Position numbers and translations under genes: made by a program. Below the pieces are notes generated by a model, which saw only the letters and a list, made by a program, of their open reading frames with translations, was not told the DNA's origin and ran no database searches. From Egerieenecus sp048201975 (GTDB lineage: Bacteria > Bacillota > Clostridia > Christensenellales > Aristaeellaceae), in assembly GCA_048201975.1 (NCBI GenBank), contig DBFBGQ010000045.1, positions 1 through 18,238 on the forward strand: a stretch of DNA of 18,238 nt. Direction: 5' to 3'. Within the stretch, counting starts at the first letter, position 1; every line of letters begins with the position of its first letter. Shown here one piece after another: positions 1 through 6,081 of the stretch.

Positions 1-1
1 A

Positions 2-161
2 GGAAGCAACTTCGGCCAACCAGAGGTCGTCCGAAGTTGTAAGGAATTGATTTTGCAAGCAAAATCAACCACCCGCCCCGCCGGCAGAGCCGGCGGATAC
101 GAATGGAAGTCGAAGGGGCTGCGGCCCCTCCGACGCCTCTAGGGAGTTTTTTGACAGTCTG
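2..161 (+). repeat. Multi-hairpin dispersed repeat, left copy
   Basis: Four stem-loops follow one another. H1 pairs 7-15 with 31-39 (CAACTTCGG/CCGAAGTTG). H2 pairs 47-56 with 59-68 (TTGATTTTGC/GCAAAATCAA). H3 pairs 78-85 with 89-96 (CCGCCGGC/GCCGGCGG). H4 pairs 109-119 with 124-134 and is followed by six T at 147-152. The reverse complement of 18079-18238 matches it almost throughout, and its first 66 bases are identical. H3 differs between the copies by compensatory changes. The function is unknown; a REP/MITE-like element or an RNA-level processing or termination unit is possible. The repeat probably continues beyond the window edge. Confidence 0.9.
109..152 (+). terminator. Possible intrinsic terminator inside the left repeat (H4 plus T-run)
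   Basis: An 11-base-pair stem with one A/C mismatch (109-119 with 124-134, loop TGCG) is followed after 12 bases by TTTTTT at 147-152. The gap between stem and T-run is longer than in a canonical terminator, so the activity is uncertain. If active, it would stop transcripts entering from the left before the isc promoter. The same stem and T-run recur at 2471-2514 and, on the minus strand, at 18131-18088. Confidence 0.4.
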
Positions 162-228
162 AAGGGGGGGATTCTCCGCCCTGAAATTTTCCCCGGAGAA
201 ATTGTAAAAAAACTTTTTTCCGGGAATG

Positions 229-257
229 TTGACAAAAAGGGTCGGATATGCTATGCT
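229..257 (+). promoter_or_regulatory. Sigma-A type promoter of the isc operon
   Basis: A perfect -35 box TTGACA (229-234) is separated by 17 bases from a -10 box TATGCT (252-257). Transcription would start near 264, about 45 bases before the iscR start codon and right at a palindrome that could be an operator. No other promoter is evident for the three genes that follow. Confidence 0.8.
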
Positions 258-263
258 TGCCCA

Positions 264-293
264 GGAAATCCCGAGTGAATGCCTCGGGTTTCC
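264..293 (+). promoter_or_regulatory. Palindrome in the iscR leader, candidate IscR operator
   Basis: GGAAATCCCGAG (264-275) and CTCGGGTTTCC (283-293) are inverted repeats with one unpaired base in the left arm and a 7-base centre. The palindrome begins at the expected transcription start and ends just before the ribosome binding site AAGGAGG. Rrf2/IscR proteins bind imperfect dyads, and iscR is usually autoregulated, so an operator is the likeliest role. The same arms would also form an RNA hairpin next to the ribosome binding site. Confidence 0.5.
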
Positions 294-308
294 CCAAGGA
301 GGACTCAC

Positions 309-746
309 ATGAAGCTATCCACCAAGGGAAAGTATGGGCTGTACGCCATGTACTACCTGGCGCAGCACGCGGGGGACGGCCCCCAGCCGCTGAAGGCGGT
401 GAGCGCCATCGGCGTTTCGGAGGACTATCTGGAACAGCTGCTGGGCAACCTGCGGCGGGCGGGGCTGGTGACCACGGTGCGCGGCGCCCAGGGAGGCTAC
501 CTGTTGGGGAAGGAACCGCAGGAGATCACCGTGGGGGACATCATCGACGCCACGGAAGGCCCGCTGAACCTCTCCGAATGCCTGGCGGACGAAAGCTGCT
601 GCCACAAGAGCGGCCAGTGCAAAACCCGCCGGGTATGGGAATACGTTTCAGGACGCATCAACCAGATATTACAATCCATTACCCTGCGGGACATGCTGGA
701 GCAGGAGCGCTTCGACCTGCCCGAGCAGGGCGCAGCAAAGGAGTAA
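309..746 (+). CDS. iscR: Rrf2-family Fe-S cluster-responsive regulator IscR
   Basis: The 145-residue protein has the winged-helix N terminus of the Rrf2 family (begins MKLSTKGKYGLYAMYYLA, with recognition region and wing around residues 30-65). It carries four cysteines at 91, 97, 98 and 104. The family binds a [2Fe-2S] cluster through three cysteines of this spacing (92, 98 and 104 in the E. coli protein), so cluster sensing is likely. The ATG at 309 is chosen because AAGGAGGA lies just upstream; an ATG at 279 would fall inside the leader palindrome. It is first in an operon with iscS (5 bases downstream) and iscU, and probably represses that operon when clusters are plentiful. CymR-type control of cysteine metabolism is the alternative, but the cysteine set favours IscR. 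Confidence 0.93.
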   Translation: MKLSTKGKYGLYAMYYLAQHAGDGPQPLKAVSAIGVSEDYLEQLLGNLRRAGLVTTVRGAQGGYLLGKEPQEITVGDIIDATEGPLNLSECLADESCCHKSGQCKTRRVWEYVSGRINQILQSITLRDMLEQERFDLPEQGAAKE

Positions 747-751
747 ACGCC

Positions 752-1948
752 ATGGATCGCATTTATATGGATAACGCTGCCACCACCGCCGTAGCCCCGG
801 AAGTGCTGAAGACCATGCTTCCCTATTTCAGCGAGATCTACGGCAACCCCTCCAGCATCCACTCCACCGGCCGGGACGCCCGCCGGGCCGTGGACGCGGC
901 CCGCAAGCAGGTGGCGCAGGCCATCGGCGCGCAGCCCACGGAAATCTATTTCACCGCCGGGGGCAGCGAGAGCGATAACTGGGCCATCAAGGGTACGGCA
1001 TTTGCCAAGCGGAGCAAGGGCAACCACATCATCACCACCGCTATTGAGCACCACGCGGTGCTGCACACCTGCCAGTGGCTGGAGAAGCAGGGCTTCCAGG
1101 TCACCTACCTGCCCGTGGACGAATACGGCCGGGTCCGGGTGGAGGATGTGGAAAAGGCCATCACGGACAAGACCATCCTGATCTCCGTCATGGCGGCCAA
1201 CAATGAAATCGGCACCCTTGAGCCCATTGCGGAGATTGGCAAGCTGGCCCACGAAAAGGGCATCCTCTTCCACACCGACGCGGTGCAGGCCGTGGGCGCC
1301 ATTCCCCTGGACGTGAACGCCATGAACATTGACATGCTGTCCATGAGCGGGCACAAGTTCCACGGCCCCAAGGGCATCGGCGCGCTGTACATCCGCAAGG
1401 GGGTGCGGCCGGACGTGTTCATGCACGGCGGCGCCCAGGAGCGGGCCCAGCGGGCCGGCACGGAGAACCTCCCGGGCATCATTGGCATGGGCAAGGCCAT
1501 CGAGCTGGCCACCCAGAACCTGGAGGCCAACGCCGCGCGGATGACCCGTCTGCGGGACAAGCTCATCGACGGCATCCTGGCGGAGATTCCCGACGTGCGG
1601 CTCAACGGCCACCGCACCCAGCGCCTGCCCAACAACGTGAACGTTTCCATCCGCTACATCGAGGGCGAAGCGCTGCTGCTGCGCCTGGACCTGGCGGGCA
1701 TCGCCGGTTCCAGCGGCTCCGCCTGCACCAGCGGCAGCCTGGACCCCAGCCACGTGCTGCTGGCCATCGGCCTGCCCCATGAAATCGCCCACGGTTCCCT
1801 GCGCCTCTCCCTGGGCACGGACACCACCGAGGAAGAGGTGGACGAGGTGCTGCGGGTGCTGCCGGGTATCGTCAAGGACCTGCGCGCCATGAGCGTGCTC
1901 AACGCGGAGACCAGCACCCTGGGCGCTGACTGCCCGTTCATGAAGTAA
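752..1948 (+). CDS. iscS: Cysteine desulfurase IscS/NifS
   Basis: The 398-residue protein is a class V, pyridoxal-phosphate enzyme that removes sulfur from L-cysteine as a protein-bound persulfide. It starts with the signature MDRIYMDNAATT. The PLP-binding lysine is K202 in SGHKFHGPKG, H101 lies in the EHHAV motif that stacks on the cofactor, and D176 is in HTDAVQ. The persulfide cysteine is C325 in SSGSACTSGS, on the longer loop typical of group I NifS/IscS enzymes. The start at 752 is supported by GGAG overlapping the iscR stop and by homologous N termini; the reading frame is open further upstream only inside iscR. Its neighbours iscR and iscU make it the sulfur donor of this cluster-assembly operon. 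NifS is an equally valid family name. Confidence 0.97.
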   Translation: MDRIYMDNAATTAVAPEVLKTMLPYFSEIYGNPSSIHSTGRDARRAVDAARKQVAQAIGAQPTEIYFTAGGSESDNWAIKGTAFAKRSKGNHIITTAIEHHAVLHTCQWLEKQGFQVTYLPVDEYGRVRVEDVEKAITDKTILISVMAANNEIGTLEPIAEIGKLAHEKGILFHTDAVQAVGAIPLDVNAMNIDMLSMSGHKFHGPKGIGALYIRKGVRPDVFMHGGAQERAQRAGTENLPGIIGMGKAIELATQNLEANAARMTRLRDKLIDGILAEIPDVRLNGHRTQRLPNNVNVSIRYIEGEALLLRLDLAGIAGSSGSACTSGSLDPSHVLLAIGLPHEIAHGSLRLSLGTDTTEEEVDEVLRVLPGIVKDLRAMSVLNAETSTLGADCPFMK

Positions 1949-1988
1949 ATTTTCGGACAAGCCATTTTGAAGGAGGTACCGATTTTCC

Positions 1989-2393
1989 ATGTATAGTGAA
2001 AAAGTCATGGATCACTTCTCCAATCCCCGCAACGTGGGCGAACTGGAAAATCCCAGCGGCACCGGCACGGTGGGCAACGCCAAGTGCGGCGACATCATGA
2101 AGATGGACATTCAGGTGGAGAACGGCGTCATTGTGGATGTGAAGTTCAAAACCTTCGGCTGCGGCGCGGCCATCGCCACCAGTTCCATGGCCACGGAAAT
2201 GGTCAAGGGCAAGCGGGTATCCGAGGCCCTGCAGCTGACCAACAAGGCCGTGGCCGAGGCACTGGACGGCCTGCCCCCCGTGAAGATGCACTGCTCCATG
2301 CTGGCTGAGCAGGCCATCCACGCGGCGGTGGAGGATTACATCAAGAAGCACCCCGAGGAAGCGGCGGGGTTGGAATTGACCAAAGCGGAATAA
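1989..2393 (+). CDS. iscU: Fe-S cluster assembly scaffold IscU/NifU-like
   Basis: The 134-residue protein is a single-domain IscU/NifU N-terminal scaffold on which [2Fe-2S] and [4Fe-4S] clusters are built before transfer to target proteins. It begins MYSEKVMDHFSNPRNVG and has the three conserved ligands C33 (AKCGD), C58 (FGCGAA) and C102 (MHCSML). D35, next to the first cysteine, is the usual cluster-release aspartate. There is no NifU C-terminal Nfu domain. A strong AAGGAGGT (1970-1977) precedes the ATG. It is the last gene of the operon, 40 bases after iscS, and a terminator follows. The tRNA thiouridylase mnmA, a common next gene in Firmicutes, is absent here. Confidence 0.96.
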   Translation: MYSEKVMDHFSNPRNVGELENPSGTGTVGNAKCGDIMKMDIQVENGVIVDVKFKTFGCGAAIATSSMATEMVKGKRVSEALQLTNKAVAEALDGLPPVKMHCSMLAEQAIHAAVEDYIKKHPEEAAGLELTKAE

Positions 2394-2403
2394 AAGGTCT
2401 CGG

Positions 2404-2450
2404 GCGGTGGAACGCTCACCGGTGGGGGAGCGGTTCCACCGCTTCTGTTT
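2404..2450 (+). terminator. Terminator of the isc operon
   Basis: GCGGTGGAACGCTC (2404-2417) pairs with 2428-2442 with one bulged base, and is followed by TTCTGTTT. The stem is long and GC-rich and lies 11 bases after the iscU stop codon. The T-run is interrupted, so termination may be incomplete. Confidence 0.7.
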
Positions 2451-2462
2451 GGAAACAATCTT

Positions 2463-2521
2463 GAATGAAAGTCGAAGGGGCTGCGGCCCCTCCGACGCCT
2501 CTAAGGTTTTTTGACAGTCTG
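2463..2521 (+). repeat. Shortened third copy of the end repeat (H4 module only)
   Basis: These 59 bases match 101-161 of the left repeat almost base for base: GAATG, the stem GTCGAAGGGGC with GCCCCTCCGAC, GCCTCT, TTTTTT and GACAGTCTG. Hairpins H1 to H3 are missing. H4 plus the T-run can therefore exist as a separate module. Confidence 0.85.
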
Positions 2522-2763
2522 CATTGGCAACAAGGTTGCCAACCTTGGGCGGCTAACCGGCGCATGTTTCCTAGCCGCCCCCGGACCCCTCCGTTGCTAA
2601 GCGGCGGTGCAGTGCCAGCCTCGCGCAGTCGATCCCTCCCCCGGCGCGTTGTCGTCGGTTGATCCTAAGCGTGATGGCTGGGGGCTGCTGTTGGCGCTTG
2701 TTTTGGGGGGCGCATTTTCTTTTCACAAACGTTTTCCAGTGGGGAAAATCGCTTGTTTTTCCC
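2522..2763. other. Gene-free hairpin stretch between the isc operon and rpsO
   Basis: I see no gene here; open frames that cross it have no ribosome binding site and no family signature. Three stems are clear. TTGGCAAC (2524-2531) pairs with GTTGCCAA (2535-2542). AAGGTT (2532-2537) pairs with AACCTT (2541-2546), sharing bases with the first stem. GGGCGGCTA (2547-2555) pairs with TAGCCGCCC (2572-2580). The rest, 2581-2763, is GC-rich and then T-rich with no signal I can name. Confidence 0.6.
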
Positions 2764-2792
2764 TTTACAAACAAGGGGTTTTCTGCTACAAT
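2764..2792 (+). promoter_or_regulatory. Sigma-A type promoter of rpsO
   Basis: TTTACA (2764-2769) and TACAAT (2787-2792) are each one base from consensus and are separated by exactly 17 bases. The transcript would carry a leader of about 130 bases before rpsO. Confidence 0.8.
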
Positions 2793-2871
2793 GAAGCGCA
2801 GCGCTTTGGAACCGTGTGCCCGGGCTACCGATCACTCCGACGGCGTACTTGGTGGACGGCGATGAGCGCCC

Positions 2872-2910
2872 GCGGCCTTTCGGCCGCAGCATTACCGCTC
2901 GGAATGAGCG
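2872..2910 (+). promoter_or_regulatory. rpsO leader hairpins, candidate S15 autoregulatory site
   Basis: GCGGCC (2872-2877) pairs with GGCCGC (2882-2887) around a TTTC loop. CGCTC (2896-2900) pairs with GAGCG (2906-2910). Both lie directly before the rpsO ribosome binding site. S15 is known to repress its own translation through leader structures in several bacterial lineages. The match to any described S15 leader class has not been tested, so this is inference from position. Confidence 0.35.
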
Positions 2911-2931
2911 AAAAAAATGGAGGAAACAACC

Positions 2932-3186
2932 ATGACCAAGAGCGAAATCATCGCCGCCTATGCCCGCCATGAGGGCGACACCGGTTCCCCCGAGGTGCAG
3001 GTCGCGCTGCTCACCGAGCGCATCAACCACCTCAACGAGCACCTGAAGCTCAACAAGAAGGATCACCACAGCAACCGTGGCCTGCTGCTGATGGTCGGTA
3101 AGCGCCGCGGCCTGCTGGAATATCTGAAAAAGACCGATATCGAGCGCTACCGTGAGCTGATCGCCCGGCTGAACCTGCGCAAGTAA
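2932..3186 (+). CDS. rpsO: 30S ribosomal protein S15
   Basis: The 84-residue protein carries the S15 signatures DTGSPEVQVALL, INHLNEHL, KKDHHSNRGLLLMVGKRR and a C-terminal RYRELIARLNLRK. S15 is a primary 16S rRNA-binding protein of the small-subunit platform. The ATG at 2932 has GGAGG (2919-2923) at good spacing. An in-frame ATG at 2917 would give 89 residues, the exact length of the B. subtilis and E. coli proteins, but it has no clear ribosome binding site and would place GGAGG inside the coding region. The gene has its own promoter and terminator and lies upstream of pnp, the standard Firmicutes order. Confidence 0.97.
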   Translation: MTKSEIIAAYARHEGDTGSPEVQVALLTERINHLNEHLKLNKKDHHSNRGLLLMVGKRRGLLEYLKKTDIERYRELIARLNLRK

Positions 3187-3241
3187 GGTTTACGCAGGCG
3201 GATCTTGGCCCGCACGCGCGGAGCAATCCTGCTTGATAAGG

Positions 3242-3280
3242 GCCGTCGGGGAAAGCGCGGGCTTTCCCTGGCGGCTTTTT
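3242..3280 (+). terminator. Terminator after rpsO
   Basis: GGGAAAGC (3249-3256) pairs with GCTTTCCC (3261-3268). Outside an internal loop GCCG (3242-3245) pairs with CGGC (3272-3275), and TTTTT follows directly at 3276-3280. This is a canonical intrinsic terminator 55 bases after the rpsO stop. Leakage through it would allow rpsO-pnp cotranscription. Confidence 0.8.
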
Positions 3281-3295
3281 CAGGAACGAATCCTT

Positions 3296-3410
3296 GCCGC
3301 GAGGGCGCGGCAGCGCAATGTGCCTGAGGGATGTTATCCCTTGAAAATCCCCGGGGCGGGGTTTTCATATGATAGCATCCGTCAGGCGGCCTGGGGCGCC
3401 TGGCCCCGTG
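3296..3410 (+). promoter_or_regulatory. Run of hairpins in the pnp leader
   Basis: Several stems lie in a row before pnp. GCCGCG (3296-3301) pairs with CGCGGC (3306-3311). AGGGAT (3327-3332) pairs with ATCCCT (3336-3341). GAAAATCCCC (3343-3352) pairs with GGGGTTTTC (3358-3366) with one bulge. Further GC-rich inverted repeats lie near 3383-3407. In E. coli, PNPase controls its own mRNA through a leader stem cut by RNase III. A similar role here is possible but unproven. No convincing promoter was found in this gap. Confidence 0.4.
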
Positions 3411-3433
3411 AACTGATCATGAGGAGAAAGAGC

Positions 3434-5584
3434 ATGAATTACAAGTCCTATACCATGGATCTGGCGGGCAAACCGCTGACCCTGGAATTCGGCAAGTACT
3501 GTGAGCAGGCCGCCGGCAGCGTGTGGGTACACCTGGGCGACACCGTGGTCATGGTCAACGCCACCATGTCCCCCGAGCCCCGGCCCGGCGTGGACTTCTT
3601 CCCCCTGGCCGTGGACGTGGAAGAGAAGCAGTACTCCGTGGGCAAGATCCCCGGCGGCTTCATCAAGCGGGAAGGCCGCCCCACCGAAAAGGCGACCCTG
3701 ACCTGCCGCATCATCGACCGTCCCCTGCGTCCCCTGTTCCCCAAGGGCATGCGCAACGACGTGCAGGTGGTGGCCACCATCCTGTCCGTGGACAAGGAGA
3801 TTCCCCCGGAAATCCCGGCCATGATCGGTTCCTCCATCGCCCTGGCGGTAAGCGACATCCCCTGGGGCGGCCCCACGGGCTCCGTGGTGGTGGGCCGGAT
3901 CAACGGTCAGTACGTCATTAACCCCGACGCCTCCCTGGACGAGCAGAGCGAGATGCACGTTACCGTCAGCGGCACCCGGGACGCGGTGCTCATGGTGGAA
4001 GCCGGCGCCAAGGAAGTCTCCGAGGAAGTGATGCTGGACGCCATCATGTTTGCCCACGAGGAGATCAAGAAGATCATCGCCTTCCAGGATCAGATCATCG
4101 CGGAGATCGGCAAGGAAAAGGCCGTGGTGCCGCTGGTGACCACCGGCGAGGACGTGAAGGCCGCCGTGCGGGAGTTCGCCCTGGAGAAGTGCCAGTGGGT
4201 GTTCGATACCTTCGACCGGCAGGAGCGGCAGAGCCGCGAGGCGCAGGTGAAGGAAGAGACCCTGGCCCGCTTCGCCGAGGAGTTTGCCGGTCGGGAGAGC
4301 GAGATCGCCGACGCGCTGTACTACCTGAACAAGGAAGTCATGCGCAAGAAGATTCTGGAGCAGGGCATCCGCCCTGACGGGCGCAAGGTGACCGAGGTGC
4401 GGCCCATCTGGTGCGAGGTGGGCGTGCTGCCCCGGACCCATGGCTCCGCGGTATTCACCCGCGGCCAGACCCAGGCCCTGACCGTGACCACCCTGGCCTC
4501 CACCAGCGAGGGACAGGTGCTGGACGGCCTGAGCAACGAGGACTTCAAGCGCTACATCCATCACTACAACATGCCCCCCTACGCCACCGGCGAGGCGGGC
4601 CGGCTGAAGAGCCCGGGCCGCCGGGAGATCGGCCATGGGGCGCTGGCGGAGCGGGCCCTGCTGCCCGTGATTCCCTCCGAGGAGGAATTCCCCTACGCCC
4701 TGCGCCTGGTCAGCGAGATTCTTTCCTCCAATGGATCCTCTTCCATGGCTTCCGTGTGCGGCTCCACCCTTTCCCTGATGGATGCCGGCGTGCCCATTCA
4801 CGCGCCCGTGGCCGGCGTGGCCATGGGCCTGATCAAGGATGCGGAGACCGGCAAAGTGGTGGTGCTCACCGATATCCAGGGCCTGGAGGATTTCCTGGGC
4901 GACATGGACTTCAAGGTGGCGGGCACCATGAACGGCATCACCGCCATCCAGATGGACATCAAGATCGCGGGCATTGACCGGGATATTTTGAAGACCGCTC
5001 TGGCGCAAGCCCTGCAGGGCCGGCTGCACATCCTGGGCATTATGCTGGAGACCCTGGGCCAGCCCCGGGATCATCTGAGCCCCTATGCGCCCAAGATTGT
5101 CCGCTTCACCATCAACCCCGAAAAGATCCGCGAGGTCATTGGACCCGGCGGCAAGATGATCAACAAGATCATCGCGGAGACCGGCGTGAAGATCGACATC
5201 GAGGACGACGGCCGCGTCTTCCTCTCCACCCCCGACGAGGCCGCCGCTGCCAAGGCCCGCAAGATCATCGAGGGCATCGCCAAGGATATCGAGGTGGGCG
5301 ATGTGTTCACCGGCCGGGTGGTGCGCATCATGAACTTCGGCGCCTTTGTGGAGCTGGCCCCCGGCAAGGATGGCATGATCCACATTTCGAAGCTGGCCAA
5401 CCACCGCGTGGAGAAGGTTGAGGACGTGGTGAACATCGGCGACGAGCTGGAGGTCAAGGTCAACGAGATCGACGCTCAGGGCCGCATCAACCTGATCCGT
5501 AACGACATGGTATACGAAAACAACGCCCCTGCGCGCCGCCCTGAAGGCATGCGCCGTCCCCCCCGCCGCGACGGCCGGGCGTGA
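3434..5584 (+). CDS. pnp: Polyribonucleotide nucleotidyltransferase (PNPase)
   Basis: The 716-residue protein degrades RNA 3'-to-5' by phosphorolysis and can add tails in reverse; it acts as a trimer in the cytoplasm. Two RNase PH-like domains occupy roughly 1-210 and 310-540, joined by the helical PNPase domain. The catalytic set D486, D492 and K494 in EDFLGDMDFK falls at the same residue numbers as in E. coli, which supports the ATG at 3434. GAGGAG (3421-3426) lies just before it. A KH domain with GPGG follows (about 556-615), then an S1 domain (about 620-690; begins GDVFTGRVVRIMNFGAFVEL) and a basic Arg/Pro-rich tail. It is downstream of rpsO and upstream of an M16 peptidase, as in Bacillus. 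The upstream open frame is read-through of the leader. Confidence 0.98.
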   Translation: MNYKSYTMDLAGKPLTLEFGKYCEQAAGSVWVHLGDTVVMVNATMSPEPRPGVDFFPLAVDVEEKQYSVGKIPGGFIKREGRPTEKATLTCRIIDRPLRPLFPKGMRNDVQVVATILSVDKEIPPEIPAMIGSSIALAVSDIPWGGPTGSVVVGRINGQYVINPDASLDEQSEMHVTVSGTRDAVLMVEAGAKEVSEEVMLDAIMFAHEEIKKIIAFQDQIIAEIGKEKAVVPLVTTGEDVKAAVREFALEKCQWVFDTFDRQERQSREAQVKEETLARFAEEFAGRESEIADALYYLNKEVMRKKILEQGIRPDGRKVTEVRPIWCEVGVLPRTHGSAVFTRGQTQALTVTTLASTSEGQVLDGLSNEDFKRYIHHYNMPPYATGEAGRLKSPGRREIGHGALAERALLPVIPSEEEFPYALRLVSEILSSNGSSSMASVCGSTLSLMDAGVPIHAPVAGVAMGLIKDAETGKVVVLTDIQGLEDFLGDMDFKVAGTMNGITAIQMDIKIAGIDRDILKTALAQALQGRLHILGIMLETLGQPRDHLSPYAPKIVRFTINPEKIREVIGPGGKMINKIIAETGVKIDIEDDGRVFLSTPDEAAAAKARKIIEGIAKDIEVGDVFTGRVVRIMNFGAFVELAPGKDGMIHISKLANHRVEKVEDVVNIGDELEVKVNEIDAQGRINLIRNDMVYENNAPARRPEGMRRPPRRDGRA

Positions 5585-5603
5585 GGTTTGGGAGTAGGGA
5601 ACG

Positions 5604-6004
5604 CCGGGGGAGGCGGCTTCTCTGAGAGAAGCCCCTCCCCCGGGCCCCCTCCCGAAGAGCGGCGGGTAGGCCGGTGCTTGGGTGGGGGACATGGCGCGCT
5701 GCGGTGCTTGCGGCGCGCTTTTTGCGTACTGCTGCTTGTTTTCTCCGCTGCTGCACCTGGCAGCCGCCAGAGAACAGCCAACCACCGGGACCACCCCGCC
5801 GCCGTACCTAGCAGCCGCCAGAGAACAGCCAAAGTACCGGAATACCCGCCGCTTTCCGGGAGGGGGATTCCTCCCGAGCGCAACCTGTTCCCCCGCCGCT
5901 GTACCTAGCAGCCGCCAGAGAACAGCCAAAGTACCGGAATACCCGCCGCTTTCCGGGAGGGGGTCCGGGGGAGGCGCCTTTCTCAGAAAGGCGGCCTCCC
6001 CCGG
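5604..6004. repeat. 401-base palindromic repeat composite, MITE-like
   Basis: Two 40-base hairpins bound the element: 5604-5643 and 5965-6004, each with outer arms CCGGGGGAGG/CCTCCCCCGG. The homology continues inward in inverted orientation: GCCCCCTCCCGAAGAGCGGC on the left matches, as reverse complement, GCCGCTTTCCGGGAGGGGGT on the right. The inner stems differ by three compensatory base-pair changes. Direct repeats fill the middle. It occupies most of the gap between pnp and the M16 peptidase. Open frames across it give only repetitive Arg/Pro/Gly-rich translations and are not credible genes. I see no target duplication or transposase. Confidence 0.7.
5794..5963. repeat. 73-base direct repeat, 97-base period
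   Basis: Bases 5794-5866 recur at 5891-5963 with a single difference (C at 5803, T at 5900). The unit contains CTAGCAGCCGCCAGAGAACA and CCGCCGCTTTCCGGGAGGG. A diverged third unit lies just upstream at about 5752-5793. The near-perfect identity suggests a recent duplication inside the palindromic composite. Confidence 0.9.
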
Positions 6005-6081
6005 GCATGATGAATAAAATTGAAGAAATGAGGCATGCTGGGAGTGCGGGAATGTTCCCAGCAAAATGGATGGAGAAGAGA

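Noticed and set aside
5588..6017. Small proteins with repeated Arg/Pro/Gly segments in the pnp-mlpA gap
   Set aside because: The repeats come from the DNA direct repeats and appear in several frames. None has a ribosome binding site or family match.
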